A stretch of 64,000 bases of DNA from Malania oleifera. Lineage: Eukaryota; Streptophyta; Magnoliopsida; Santalales; Ximeniaceae. The position numbers were made by a program, and so were the translations under genes. Numbering within the stretch: the stretch's first letter is position 1; the number at the start of each line of letters is the position of its first letter. The notes under the pieces are model-generated. The model made no database searches. It saw nothing but the letters and a program-made list of their open reading frames with translations, and was not told the origin of the DNA. Location: contig NC_080420.1 of NCBI RefSeq assembly GCF_029873635.1, forward strand, positions 51,103,457-51,167,456, given 5' to 3'. This document shows positions 36,860 to 50,600 of the stretch, piece by piece.

Positions 36860-38116
36860 GGATGAGAGGAGGCGCATGGGTTGAAAGAATAGTAATAACA
36901 ATAAAATAAAAAATATTAAATAAACCCCTTGAAAACCCCAGTTAAAACACCATGCTGACCAATGGGGGAGGGAGGGAATCTAAAGTGAGAAGGCAAAGGG
37001 ATAAAAAATCAAGGAAGGAGAAGAAGTCATTAAACATAAAAAACAGTTGTTTGTGCAGAGAGAGAGAGAGAGAGAGGGAGAGAGGTTGGAAGTGCTTTTG
37101 AAAAACGCTTTTTTGCTTTTTAAAAATACTTTTAATGGGTTAGGACTTTGGAAGAAGGGGAATGAAAGCAAGACCAGGGGGGAAGGTAAAGAAGAAGAGT
37201 GGGATGCTGGCTATGTTGCTGTTCGAGGTGCGAGCCGATTCCGGAAGAAAGGGAACCTTCTCCGTACTCCTCCTTTTCCTCCTTTTGATTCTAATCCTCC
37301 CTCTTCTTTAATCCAATCCGCTTCTCTCTCTACCTTCTTCTTCTTCTGGGGTTTACTATTTTCGTTTCTGGGTTTTTTGAATCCATTTCAAGATCTCTCC
37401 GCTTTATGGGCTACTGGGTTTTTTGTTTCTGCGTTCAGCATGAGTTTCTTTTGTGGAAAGTTACTGAAACGAAACAATTTGCTGATGTTGATCTGGGTTT
37501 GGCCTTTCAGTCTCAGCTGGTTGATTTAGGGTTTTTTTTTTTCTTCTTTTCTGTTTATTTTGCTGCTATAATTGTTGCCGCTGAACTGGATTGTATGCTG
37601 TTGATGTGATGCTATACTCGACCCGGGGATGCATTCTTTATAACTCCGGAATCGGTTGGTAGGGTGTGGGGTTTCCTTCTTTCAAGTGTATCGATTAAGA
37701 ACATGTATTGTTTTTGATGGTGTATGTAATCCAAACCTGTAGTGTAAATAGTCTTCCTCTTGTGCATTTCAGCCCCATCTGAAATCTATAGAATTCCTTC
37801 TTCTTCGATATTTTGTGATTTTGGGAGGAATTTCATCCTTTTCTTTATCCAGTTTTAACCTAAAATGGAGGAGAAAAATACACACCCAAGTTTTAATCGG
37901 TCCCTGTAATCCTTTACAACGCCCATTACTTTTATTCTGGGTTTGACAATTCTCACGTTATTACTTTTGTTTTATTCATAGTTGATACTGTAAAAGAGTA
38001 GATAAATTTGCGCGGGGCTTTAAATTTTTCCTTCTCTAAATACTAAATTTGGGCAAGCTGAGAGGAAGATACATACGAGGAACTGCATCTTATACTCGTT
38101 GGGGGCATTTTGTTTG
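36860..38116 (+). promoter_or_regulatory. FAB1 proximal promoter and 5' UTR region
   Basis: Contains a (GA)n run at about 37058-37084, then CT-rich sequence (37270-37350) typical of plant 5' leaders. Short upstream reading frames (for example from 37047 and 37406) have no recognisable homology. A 5' UTR intron between about 37450 and 38110 is possible but no border was fixed. The transcription start is unknown. Confidence 0.45.
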
Positions 38117-38676
38117 ATGGGAATTCCTGATAGTTCACTATTGAATCTAATAAATAAGGTTAGGTCTTGGATTTCTTGGGGACGAAGAGATCTCTCTTGT
38201 TTATCTGACAAATTTGAGATGTCCTTTAACAGTTCCATTATGTGTTGTGAGTGTGAGAAAACATTTTCGGAGTTCTATCAGAGATACTGTTGCCAGAAAT
38301 GTGGTAGGGTGCTCTGTGGGAAATGTATAGGAGGTTATCCATCACCTGTTGTTGCTGCATCGGATGCTATGAAAAGAGAGGCTGTGAATGGGCAATACAT
38401 AAAGTCATGTAAGTTTTGCTCTAGGGTTAGTGTTAGGCATGGAGGTGGGAGAAGGTATGGTGATAAAATCTATCCTTCTGCCAGTCCTCGAGGAAGCTCA
38501 GAGCCGCCATCACCATGTTTCAGCGGGGAAAAATTTGATGCTGATGTAAGCAACGAGCCCATTCAAGGTGATCGAGTTGATTGCTTTCTTGGAGCCCAGG
38601 AAGATGGTTATTTTCACAACGAAGTGACTGGTAGCAGTTTTTCTGCGTCCAACTCTTTTCGCTGCTCTTTTACTAG
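38117..38676 (+). CDS. FAB1 exon 1: N-terminus with degenerate FYVE-like finger
   Basis: Residues 1-186 plus two bases of codon 187. Eight cysteines are spaced as four CxxC pairs: C43 or C44 with C46, C59/C62, C67/C70 and C98/C101. The FYVE basic patch R(R/K)HHCRxCG is replaced by RYCCQKCG, and no WxxD motif precedes it. Phosphoinositide binding by this finger is therefore doubtful. The donor is at 38677 (ag|gtaggc). The ATG at 38117 is the only one giving the conserved N-terminus; the frame upstream opens only with a TTG. Confidence 0.93.
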
Positions 38677-41600
38677 GTAGGCTTAACATGTTCATAAATT
38701 ACTTAAGATTTTGATAGCATAAAGTTGTTTGTTAGTGAATCTTCATGTCTTCATTTACCTGGAGGCATTTAAAACTGTCCATAAGTTATTTGTGGGAAAA
38801 AAACAATCTTTTTTCATCTCCCATTTTTTAAAAAAATTGCAAAAATGTTGTCTTGTTTTCAAGTATTCCAATGTTTGCATAGAAAAGTTGGAAAATGACT
38901 TTCAATTATTTTCTACTCTTTATAGACATGAAATCTGGAAAATAAGATGGCACTTTTGTTTTTCTTTGGAAATTTAGAAATGGAAAATAAAAATTATTTT
39001 CCACAATTGAAGAGGCCCTGAGTTGTTAATTTTGTTCTATTTGCGTTTGAAATGATTCTTGTTCTCTTTTATTTTTTATTCATTTAATCTCATTGCTAAC
39101 TCTAGAATAGTTTTAGTGAATTTGGTGACTATTCTGTCTATTAGCTTAGCCATTGCATTCTAATGCTTTTGAACTGTAAAACCTTTTATTTTGTATGTCG
39201 TGTTAATATGCTATTGCGACATAATTTTAATTGAACTCTCCAATGTGAATCCATCGTTGAATTTGTCAACAAATGTAGGAGTGATGAAGAAGAGGCCGAT
39301 GAGTCTGCGAAGCACTTTTTCCGCTCATCGAGTGAATACTGTTATGACATTTTGGATATAGATTCAAGTAATGTTAGTGGTAGGCATGAGTTTTACAGTT
39401 TCAAGTCAGTAGATTCAAGTCCTTCAGAAAGCCCCTCGAGGATTCGTTTTACTTCCCAGGGAGTAGGGCATTCTGTGCAGCAGGAGCGTGAGGGAAGCCC
39501 AATGTGTCAGAATGATGCTCCATTTAATAGTGATACACAGGCTGTTTTAAAAAAGCCTGAGATAGAGATTCAGGATCCTGAGAACACTGATGATTGCCCT
39601 GATGATCTGTCGATTTTTAGAAACCAGTATGAGCATTTGCAAAAGCTATTGGATTTTGAAAAAAATGGCTGCATTTGGTTTCCTCCTCCACCTGATGATG
39701 AAGATGAGGGCAATTTCTTTGCATATGATGATGAGGATGATGATATTGGTGAGTCTGGTGCAATGTTCTCATCTAGTGGTACTTTTCCTAGAATGTTTCC
39801 TCTCAAGGAGAAACATAATGAGGTAAACAGAGAACCCCTAAGAGCTGTTGTGCAAGGGCATTTTAGGGCTCTTGTGTCACAGCTATTACAGGCAGAGGGT
39901 GTCAATATGGGCAAAGATTGCATTGAAGACTGGCTTAATATAGTTACAACAATAGCATGGCAAGCTGCAAATTTTGTGAAACCGGATACTACCGGGGGAG
40001 GCAGTATGGATCCTGGGGATTATGTAAAGGTTAAGTGTGTAGCATCAGGAAGACCAAGTGATAGGTATTATATGTTTGAGATTTTCTAAGTTGAATCATA
40101 TTTGGAGATTCTCTGTTTTCTGTTCTTATACAACTCCATCTATAAAACTTATAGTTGGTATGTTTTGTGTATGCAGCATCCTTGTAAAGGGAGTAGTTTG
40201 TACAAAAAATATAAAACATAAACGAATGATTTCACAATACAAAAATCCTAGATTAATTCTTCTAGGAGGAGCCCTCGAGTATCAAAGAGTCCCAAATCAG
40301 CTGGCATCTTTGGATACATTACTCCAACAGGTTCTATCTTGAGTTCCTTACTGATTTGTCTTTGCCATGATTGTATGATCTTTATAATGAAGTATTCAAT
40401 TTTTTTTTTTAATAAACAGGAAATCAATCATCTCAAAACAATTGTTTCAAAGATTGAAGGCCGTCGCCCAAATGTTCTACTGGTAGAAAAAAGTGTGTCT
40501 TCATATGCCCAAGAATATCTGCTAGCTAAAGAAATCTCTTTGGTCTTAAATGTTAAGAGGCCATTACTGGAGCGTATAGCCCGGTGCACTGGTGCTCTTA
40601 TTACCCCATCCATTGATCATATTCCTACAACACAATTAGGACATTGTGAACTCTTCCGGGTGGAGCGAGTATTGGAAGAATTTGAGCCTGCCAATCTGTC
40701 AAACAAGAGACCATCTAAAACTCTGATGTTTTTTGAAGGTTGTCCGAGGCGTTTAGGCTGCACGGTATGTTTTCAGTGTTAATTAGTGATTTTATTTGAA
40801 TATTTAATCATTAATTCTGAGTTCAAAGTATGCTTGTGGTGTTATGTGTAATGTAATTGGAGTATGCATATGAACCTACTTACTTTTGAAACTTTTAGCT
40901 TTTGCTTAAAAGCCATTCAGGTGGAACCATGCCATCACAGTGTCCAGTGCTTAGTTGTTTGATCTCGTATATTGCCCCTGGTTTTATATGTATTAAATAT
41001 CTTATGTTTTCAAACCAAATGTCTAGACCTCATGGAAGCACTCTGCTTTGGTTTGTGAATATTCCACTTTGGTCCAGCCCTTAACCCTTATAAGGTTTGA
41101 TAGCGATAGTCCTCTTAACAGATTTATGGCTGGGATGGGTTTTGTGAACAGAGGCAGACTTGGGTTAATATGTGGGGATTGTTTTTCTTGCCTGGAACCA
41201 CCCTCCCACAAAATACTTCCCTTATCTTATGATCCACGGCGAATACATGTAAGATATAAATATATAAATAAAAATATATATGTCTATATGCACATCCTTG
41301 TGTATTTTTATTACAATGTCTGTGGTTTCTTAACATGATGTTTTGCTTTCTTTTATCAACAATATGATATATCAAATTAAGGAAGTTATTGATTCTAATA
41401 ATGGCTTAGGCATTGTTTACTTTAAAGGTTTATATGCATTTATTATTTTTTGGTACTTAATGGTGTTCAGATCCCTGGTGGGATGTGGATGCCCTAATAA
41501 GGTGGAGTTGGGGATGCCAGTTGTGCCCTGAGGATCCAGGGCAATAGGCAGGGGTTTATCATCTTGGCAGGGTAGCTCTGATTATTGCCCTTGAGATCCA

Positions 41601-44600
41601 CTTTATGACATCCCTATAGGAAGTCATTATAGATATTCACGGACAATGTAAAATTTTATATTTGCTGGGGAAAGTCTTGTAGTTTTGAATAATATATGTA
41701 TAAGAAGAGTTGGATATGTTAGGAGTTGACTTATCATGGGTAAGAGACAATGTTCAAATTTGAATTGCTATTTCAATTTTACAGCCATATCAAATTGTGC
41801 TGTCAAAATGCTTTAATTACTAAGGACCATAATTTAATATAAGAAGGTTCATGAGACTATTTTGTGGCTTGTGCAGGTAATGTTTATCTTGAGATTTTTT
41901 TTTGTTGTTATATTGTTATGCTTTATTTTATTAGATAAGGGGAGATGACTTGCCTTGCAAATCATGAATCACAGGTGACTTGGTGAAATTTCAGGACACA
42001 GTTCAATTGAACTGTGGATTATCTTTCTAGATTCTTAGTCTGCATTTTCCTTGATGTTTTAACTTTCCAAAAAGTTGAGTGGGTTGAACACTTGAACTTG
42101 TGTCTACATACCTCATTTAGAAATTCTTATCTAATTTTTTGAGGCCTGATATACATTGTTGGCCCACAATCTAACAGCTTAAACTTTCAGGTAAAGTGGT
42201 TGTCTAACATGGTACTAGAGTTGGTTATGAGCAGGTCTTAGGTTTTAATCTTGTTTCCTGTGTTTATTGTGTGGTGTTTAAAAAAATTAATTGTATTCCT
42301 TGTAATGGGTTTTATTTATTGTGTGCTCGTCTCCTCATGTGCTGTTGGGCTGCATGTGAGAGGGGAGTGTTAAGGCCTGATATACATTGCCCCAATCTAA
42401 CTGCATAATCTTTTAGGTAAAATGGTAATCTAGCCCATGGTATTAAATAACGGCCGTTACGTAACGGAAAAATAGGTCTCTGATACCGTTTCGGGCCGCA
42501 TTAGCAGCGAGCCAAAAATTCACATGGGTAACGGCCGTTACACTAACGTTACGGAACATAACGTCCGTTACGCAGCTTCGAGCCTTCGAACCCTTACATC
42601 TGTCGTCCGCAAGCTGAGTTCAGTTCCCTCTTCGCCCGAATCACTCTTCGATTCTTCGTCTGCTTCATACGTACAGCTTCGATCTACTGATCTGAAGCTT
42701 TGAAATCCCTAAAACTCCCAAAATCTGTTTCGTACAGCTTCGTCTCCCTTAGTCTGTCATTCGTCTCCTTCATCCAAGAACCCAAAAATCAGCAAGCCTT
42801 TGATTCCTCCATTCGAAGCCTCCATTCGAAGCCTTTGATTCCTCCAAAATTTGGAGGCTTGCAGGTTGCAGCTGCAGCAGGCCAGCAGCTCTCTTGCAGT
42901 CGCAGGCTCGCAGCTTCCGTGGGAGTGGGAGTCGGGAGTGGGTATATTGGGTAAGTGGTAACTGGGTAGTGGGTGGTGGCCAGTGGGTATGTAATATGTA
43001 TGTTGTTTTATTATTTCAATTTATGCTTTATTGCTTTATATAAATTGTAAATTTCAGTTTGTTTTAAATTTTAGTTTATATAATTAGTATATAAATTGTA
43101 AATTTCAGTTCATTTAAATAGTATATAAATTGTAAATTTCAGTTTTAAATTTAGTTTGTTTTATAATTTCAATTTATAGTTTATATAAATTATAAGTTTC
43201 AGTTTATTTAATTACTAATTAGTATATAAGTTGTAAATTTTGTTTTATAATTTCAGTTTATAAATATAATTAGTATATAAATTTAGTTTATTTATTATTT
43301 AATTAAAATACAAATTAACAATTATAAATTATTAGTGATTGTATAAGTAGAATTTATTAATTAAAATAAAAAAATTAGTATAAAGTTTTTAAAATATAAA
43401 ATTTATAGAGTTACTTAGACTCTTAGAGAGTTAAAACCTAGAACTTAGAACTTAGAAACTTAGAGTACAGATTTAGTAAAAAATTATTAACTAATATTCT
43501 ACATATTTATTTTTTAAAATACCTTGAGGTCCTTGACAATTAATAATTTAATATTAGATCTACAATTTATGATAAATTCTAATTTGTACACAGTTAATCA
43601 AGTCTCAACTCTCAAGTGACTTAAGTTCAAGTCTATTACCATTTAAATAATTAAATTGTAAGATTTACAATTTCATATTTATTTTGTTAAGTTGTAAATT
43701 TTAAAGTAATGTAAATTATTAAAAAATATGTTTTTTTTTTTTTGTAAACAGCGCACTAAAATTAATATAAAAATCATAATGCCTATTAAAAAGCATTTGT
43801 AGGTTGAATGAAGACCTTTAAAATTCATTAAAAATCATGTATTAATGGATTTCATGCTTATTTTTCGATTTTGGCATGGTTGTGCGTGCGTGAAAAAAAT
43901 TCACGACTGTTACGCCCGCTTCCTGTTACGTAACACCCGCATCTCCCACCTCCTGCGACTGTTACGCGACATTACGCGCGACCGCGATTTCGAACCATGA
44001 TCTAGCATAATTATTTCCAATTACTACAACTACTACTGTTGTTGCTACTATTGCTACTCTGCATTTTTAACTCTTTTAAATAATTTATAAAATAATTATT
44101 TTTTTTGTTGGCTGGATTGCGAAGTGGCAGGAGAAGAAAATGTGATTTAAGAGTTGAAGTTTTTGAGACCAGTGAAGGAATAGTTGTTTGGGAGTCTTCT
44201 TTGTGGAGAAAATTTCAAATTTCTATAAAATAGCTCTTTCAAAAGAGGTTTTGTTTAGGTCGGTGGTTAATAGGTTGGATTAATGCCCTTTTTCTATGGC
44301 ATCTTTTTGGTCCCAGCTTTGATTGTGCATTTTTTCTACTTGGAGTCTTCTATATGGCTTCTTTTTTCTATTTTCCTGTTGCAAAAGATGGATAACTAAA
44401 ATAATGTAGTACCCTTATCTTCAATTTGTTTGAAGGTTTAATTTCCTTTGGATCCAGCAATGCAACCTATCATATAATTGGGCTCTCATGTCACAACAAT
44501 CAGCTTCCTTTTTAGCTTTGTAGGGATGAGTGGGAATGATTTGTGTATTGTCCTTGGAAGAACTCAAGCAACAATACACTGGAACAGTAATGATCATCCA

Positions 44601-47600
44601 AGGGTAATTTTGAATTGTTCTTTTGAAATATAGTGGTTATTTTGGAAGGTGAAAAGGGTAGTACTTCAATTATTTGTGCTTCTTGATGGTATTTTTAGGT
44701 ATCGTTAGATATGTAGCTAGCCCTGAGTGGTTGTGGTTGATGTGCTCCCTTTGGGGGAGTGGGATCATGGTATATGCTTCTGTGAACTGCCACCAGAGTC
44801 CACAAATTAATTTAATATTTGTGTTTGAAAATATTTCTCTATGATATTTTTTGAGAGGTGAAAACATGCTCCGTTGACATTGTTCATTTTGTCCCATTTG
44901 GACTTTACCGGACTATCATAGTGTGTACATACATAATGCTTACATATGTTTCTTTTAGTTTTCCTCATAATTTGCATTCCTTTAGGCATTCGATTAAGCA
45001 TAACATTTAACCTGTACCTTCTGATCTTGATTGAATTGTTGTGGCTTCACATTGTAGGTTTTGCTGAAGGGCGCATGTCATGAAGAGCTAAAGAAGGTTA
45101 AGCATGTTGTTCAATATGCTGTTTTTGCAGCCCACCATTTATCCCTCGAGACTTCCTTCCTTGCTGATGAGGGTGCCAGTCTTCCCAGGATAACACTGAA
45201 ACCGTCAATTACTATACCAGAAAGGATTGCAATTGATAATGCTATTTCAATTATCTCTAATTCTTCTGTTTCTGCGTTTCAAGCAGTGACTGATCTTTCA
45301 GATCAAAGTGAAGGATGTGAGGACCTTAATCTGGAACTTAGAGGTTGGGATTCATCATCTGAGCATTTTAATCCTTGCCATCTTCCTCCCTTCCCGGTTT
45401 CCATGGACTGCAGAGTTAAAGGTGTAAATATACTCTGTGATGCACATAGAGACGATTCAGTATCTAAGGTGCGTGTGGACTCATTTTCCCTGAAACAGTG
45501 TGAGGGCTTAAGGGTGCCTACTGCGTTTCCTTCTGATGTTAAAAATCATTCCCAGCCTGAATTGCTGGAATCAATGGCTGAAGAGGGGAGACAATCTGAA
45601 GAAATTAATGAACTGGCAAGACCAGAAAGGATTGATGAAAATGAACTTTCTGCAGAATACTTCTCAGCTGCTGACAGTCACCAGAGCATATTAGTATCTT
45701 TCTCAAGCCATTGCCTGAAGGGAACTGTATGTGAACGCTCTCGCCTCTTGCGAATTAAGTTTTATGGTAGTTTTGATAAGCCTCTTGGGAGATATCTTCG
45801 TGATGACCTGCTTGATCAGGTAACTCATTCCTGGTTTCTTCTATTAATTTCTTTCTGATGCTCAGTTCTTAATGTAATTTTATGAGTTAATCTCGCTTGA
45901 TATTGTAGACATCATATTGTCGGGTTTGTTATGAGCCAGCTGAGGCCCATGTCCAATGTTATACCCACCAGCAGGGAAGCCTTACAATTAATGTTAGACG
46001 CCTTCCCTCACTGAACCTACCAGGGGAACGTGATGGAAAGATATGGATGTGGCATCGATGTCTCAAGTGTGCTCCAAAGGATGGGGTTCCACCTGCAACT
46101 CGTAGGGTTGTTATGTCAGATGCTGCCTGGGGGCTTTCATTTGGAAAATTCTTGGAACTTAGCTTTTCAAACCATGCAACTGCTAATCGCATCGCAAATT
46201 GTGGCCATTCTTTGCAAAGGGATTGCCTTCGTTATTATGGGTACATGCTATATTAAATTTTAAGCTCGCTATATGTCTTCTTGTTGGCTATGATGATGGT
46301 GATGACTATAAATGCTTTTCTATGGGATAGGTTCGGGGGCATGGTTGCATTCTTCCGTTATTCCCCTATTGATATTCTTTCTGTTCATTTACCTGCATCG
46401 GTGCTTGAATTCAATGGCTTTGCTCAACAGAAGTGGATAAGAAAAGAAGCTGCTGAGGTGAGAGTCCAAAGTTCTTATTTCCCTGATACATTTCTGCATA
46501 TGCTAGTAATAGAACTGATCATAATTTTTGTTTTGTTTTCCTTTTTCTCTGGACCTCTGGTTTAACCTCACTCCTATCAGCTTATGAGCAAAATGGAGAC
46601 ATTATATGTGGAGATATCTGATGCACTGTACAACTTTGAACAGAAGGCTACTGAATATGAACCATCAGATGCAAGTGAATTCGAGGATCACATTATGGTG
46701 CTCAGAGATCTACTTAAAAAGGAACGAAATGATTACAATGTAAGTACAAACTAGTGACTAGTTCTTCGAAAGTGGTGCTGCGTATCGCATATCCATCTCT
46801 CTCTCTCTCTGCTGCTGTTATCTTGATGACTTTCAGCAGAACCCTCCTCTCTCTCTCTCTCTCTCTCTCTCAGCCATTCATGAATTAGTAATTATTTGTT
46901 TCAAATGCTGCGAGTTGGAGACTAATGAGTGGTAAAATCAGGTCTTTCTTCTCAGTTTTTTTTGTTGATTTGTTTGTAGATAGCTACATTAGCCCTACTG
47001 GAGTTGATTTTAGAGAGAATTTGAAGGAATGAAGAGCAGTTAGCATGAGAGAGATCACTCCAAAATTTTTTTTCATAGAGAGCAAGTTATTTGATTTGGT
47101 TTTGAAAGATGAAGGGAAGACAGATTGAGGGTTATGGAATAAAGGAGAGGGAGAAGATCCTTATTGTGCTTGGGGTGTAGAGCGCTGCAAATGGCTCCTT
47201 CAGGCTTGGTCAAGACTTTCAGTTTGACGCAAGAGTTGAGACAGTTTCTATGGTGGTGGGTGAGAGAATTTTAATGCTAGAGCTGAAGTGCAATGAGGTT
47301 GGGAGGATGTTTGGTGATGTCAAAGATTAATGACGTTGGTCTTAATCTTCCCAAAAGGCTTGATGGCTAATGGTTGGTGGAAGATATACAAGTACCAGAT
47401 TGAGATTTGTGATCGTGCCAGTGCAGATCCCTAATGGGGGAAGAGTTAGTCAATATTTTCCTGTTAGGGATTAAAGCGGCCTGTTAATATTACTTAACAT
47501 GCTTGGTTGGTGAAGCGGAAGGAGGGTGGAGGATATGAGGGTTGGCTATTAAGGGGCCTATGTGGGGTGGCTTGAATTTTTGTGTGTAGATTGGTATGTG

Positions 47601-50600
47601 AAAGGAGCAGCAGCTATTTGTTGGCGTTGCAGAGGCAAGCAGAGTTGGGGACAATGCGCATGACCTTAATTGCGGATTCGCATGTATTTGTGCTGAAGGA
47701 GACATCCTAAGGTAGTGGGAGACAGCTCGGCTGCATTGGGGCCAAATTCAAATTTTCTGGGCTGGCTATTTATCTAGAGCACATTTTGGTGGGCTTTTTA
47801 AAGTGCTGAGAGAAGGCCTGACATTTTGCCTAACAGAACCTGAAAAGCAAAGCCCATTTCCTGGTCTGTTTTTGGGCTTTGGGAAGGATAAGGGCAAGAA
47901 GCTCATTTAACCTGGTAGGGAGACTGGGTTTAGAGGAAGGTCTATATCCTCTTTTGGACCTTTCTAATCCTTTTAAAGGCCCTGCTGGAGGCTTCTGTAG
48001 TAAGGAGGGTCCTGTGTCTTAGGGAGAAAAACCTTGTGCTCAGGATGATTTGGAAGATGGGCTCAGAGAAAGGCTGACAGAAATTGTCTCTTCCTTGGCA
48101 CATGGATTGGGTTGTTGGCTGTGGGGGGTTAGTGGTGGGTTGGATGAGTCTCCCAGAAACCAGGGAATAAGAATGCTTCCAGTTGGGGAATTTGGCAGGC
48201 TGGAGGAGTCATGGGGGGTTGAACTTGATGTGCTTCGAATGGTGGCCAAATCAGGTTGAGCCATTAGCCATTATTCTGAAGGATTTGGAGCTCAGAGAAG
48301 CAAAGTTGAAGGAGGCTTTGAAGTAGGTGCTGAATTGTATACTGCCGGAGGTGCAGTTGGAACCAGAATTCTCTCTGAAGGGGAAGAAGGAAAGTTTTGA
48401 GAAGACGGCCACCAGTTGGGTCCTTAAGAAGGTGAATGGCTTTGAATAAAATTGTGGGGATGTCCTTCAAGGAGTTTGAAGGCTTACACTCTTTGAAGAC
48501 GTTGAAAAAGGAGCGAAGAAGAAAAGAATTGCTTGAAGAAGCCTGCTAGCAGTGGCAGCAGCATCAAGAGAGCTTCAGAGGCTGGGGTTTTCAATCGATT
48601 ATTGATCGGGTTGGTGGGAAAGGGAAAGACTTGGAGGGCCATTTGGGCCATGGGAGTTCTCATGCAACCTTGTATGAAGTGTATTCTCTCTTGGAATGGA
48701 GGGAGTTTAGATGTTTTTAAAAACAGATCAGGGATGAAAAACAACTTAAGGGAATGGAGGGCTGACAGAAAGCCAACATGGATTCACTAAACAAGCATTA
48801 TTATAAGAAGTTTATGGGGAACCAGAGATCAGCAATATCTTCACTTGAAACTAATAGCTCAGTTGGAGATAGTTGGGTTCTGAGGAAGGCCTTAGTTGTT
48901 TAGTTGTAGGACTTTAATTTTTCATGCGGGATTTCTTGATCTCATTTCTTTTCATGGATAAATAGATGGTTTGATGAGGCTTTCCATAGGGGTGTATTAT
49001 CCATATGAAGATGAGAGGAGGGATCTATTGCGTTGTGAACTTCCTTTAACTGGGGGGAAAGGTGGAACTACTCTTGGGTACTGGGGGGTTGGATTTTAAC
49101 ATAGTTCCTTATGCCCATGAAAGAAGTGAGGAAAGGAGACAGTTACTGCAGAGTTCAGGCAGTTTAGAGACTGTTAATTTACTACTCTATTCTTGTTGTC
49201 TAACCTTTGGGGAGGACCTTACTTTTTCTTGAATTGACAGTTCCTGATTTCAACTGGTTGTGATGAATGTTATCCAAGTGCTGTTTAAGAACTCCTAGAC
49301 CATTGTTCAGTCATTATCCCATCTTCATAGAAGTGGGAAGGATGGACAGGCCCTGTACTTTCCTGTTTTGAGAGTTGGTCTAAGATCGAGGGCCTGAGGG
49401 GTTTAAAGACAGAGTATAAATGGTAGAAAGGAATGTTAGTAGAAGGCCATGTAAGCCTTGCGAGGAGTGCAAAACTGAAGGGCATAAAAGCTGGAATTGG
49501 GGACTTGGTTCTCAGGAAAGAGAACCTTCTAAAGGGAATCAAGTAGCTGGACAGCAAAGAGGCAGTAGAGGGGATCTCCTTTGGGTAGGGAAGGATGATT
49601 TTTTTCTTTAAGAGCTTTCTGGTGTATTAGGGATGGGGGAAATTTCTAGGATAGAAAGTCTCGGGTCCTTTGGCTTAAAGAAGGGGAAACACAAAGAGCC
49701 TGTTTAGTTATGGAAGGGGAAACACAAAGAGCATGTTTAGTTATGGAAAACATTTTTGATTTTCAATTTTTTAGTTTACACAAAGTGTAAAAGTTTTAGC
49801 TTATTTTTAAGTTTTTCAAGATTCATATTAAAAAGGTAGAAAATAAAGAGTTTGTTTATATGTGCGAAACAATTCTTCATTTTTTTAGATTTCAAAATAA
49901 TTACAAAAAAGGCAACTTGTTTTTCAATTTTTCCGATAATTATTTGAGGTTGTATTTGGGATCATGGATTTTGAGGCTTGGGTTTGGTTTTGTGCGAGTT
50001 TGGAAGAAACTTAATACATAATCTGCACAAATCAAAGTCCAAGATTTGAATTCCATGCTTCCATATGCAAAGAGTAAGAAATCTAGAAAATAATGAGATG
50101 TTTTCTAAATTTTTTATATTGATTTAGAAAATTATAAAACAAGATGGCATTTTTTGTAATTATTTGAAAAATTAGAAATAAAAAAATATAACTACTTCTG
50201 CAAGAAAATAGTGCCAAAATTTTTTATTGTCATTCATTTATTTCATACAAATGTTGTAAAAATGAAAAAATTAGGTAACTTTTTGTATTTTTTTTTTTTA
50301 TAAATATAATGGAAAATGATAACTGTTTTTCATAGCTAGATGGGCCCAAAACTTTATTCACCTTGGAGAGCAATTTGTTTTTCTTCACGAGAATTGGGGA
50401 TTGTTGAGGAAGAGCTACTCAAGATTCCTGCTAATATCTTTGAGACAAGGGACTTTGTTAACAACTCGAACAGCTCCTTTTTACTTTGATTGCGAATAGG
50501 TGGAGTTTATTAATGAGTTTTGACCCATTAGCCTGGTGGAATGTGTGAATAATTATTATCGAAAATGTTACCTAGCAGGTTGAAGGATGTGGTGGGGGAG

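Larger units (their letters stand above)
40765..45057 (+). other. FAB1 intron 4 (4293 bp), transposon-bearing
   Basis: Bounded by donor gtatgt and acceptor tgtag. It holds a TRIM element split by a hAT-like element (42137-44007). The flanks (40765-42136 and 44008-45057) are unassigned intron sequence with no coding potential I can support. Confidence 0.9.

Noticed and set aside
37047-37609. Frames of 160 and 67 codons just upstream of FAB1
   Set aside because: Compositionally biased leader sequence, no recognised domain; treated as 5' UTR or promoter.
38099-38116. Alternative FAB1 start six codons upstream
   Set aside because: The codon is TTG and the added residues are not part of the conserved FAB1 N-terminus; the ATG at 38117 fits.
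42700-42954. 84-codon frame in the hAT-like element as a transposase or captured gene
   Set aside because: No transposase motif and no recognisable host gene similarity.
47490-48790. Multiple short frames on both strands in intron 8
   Set aside because: Fragments of decayed LINE sequence or their antisense shadows; not host genes.
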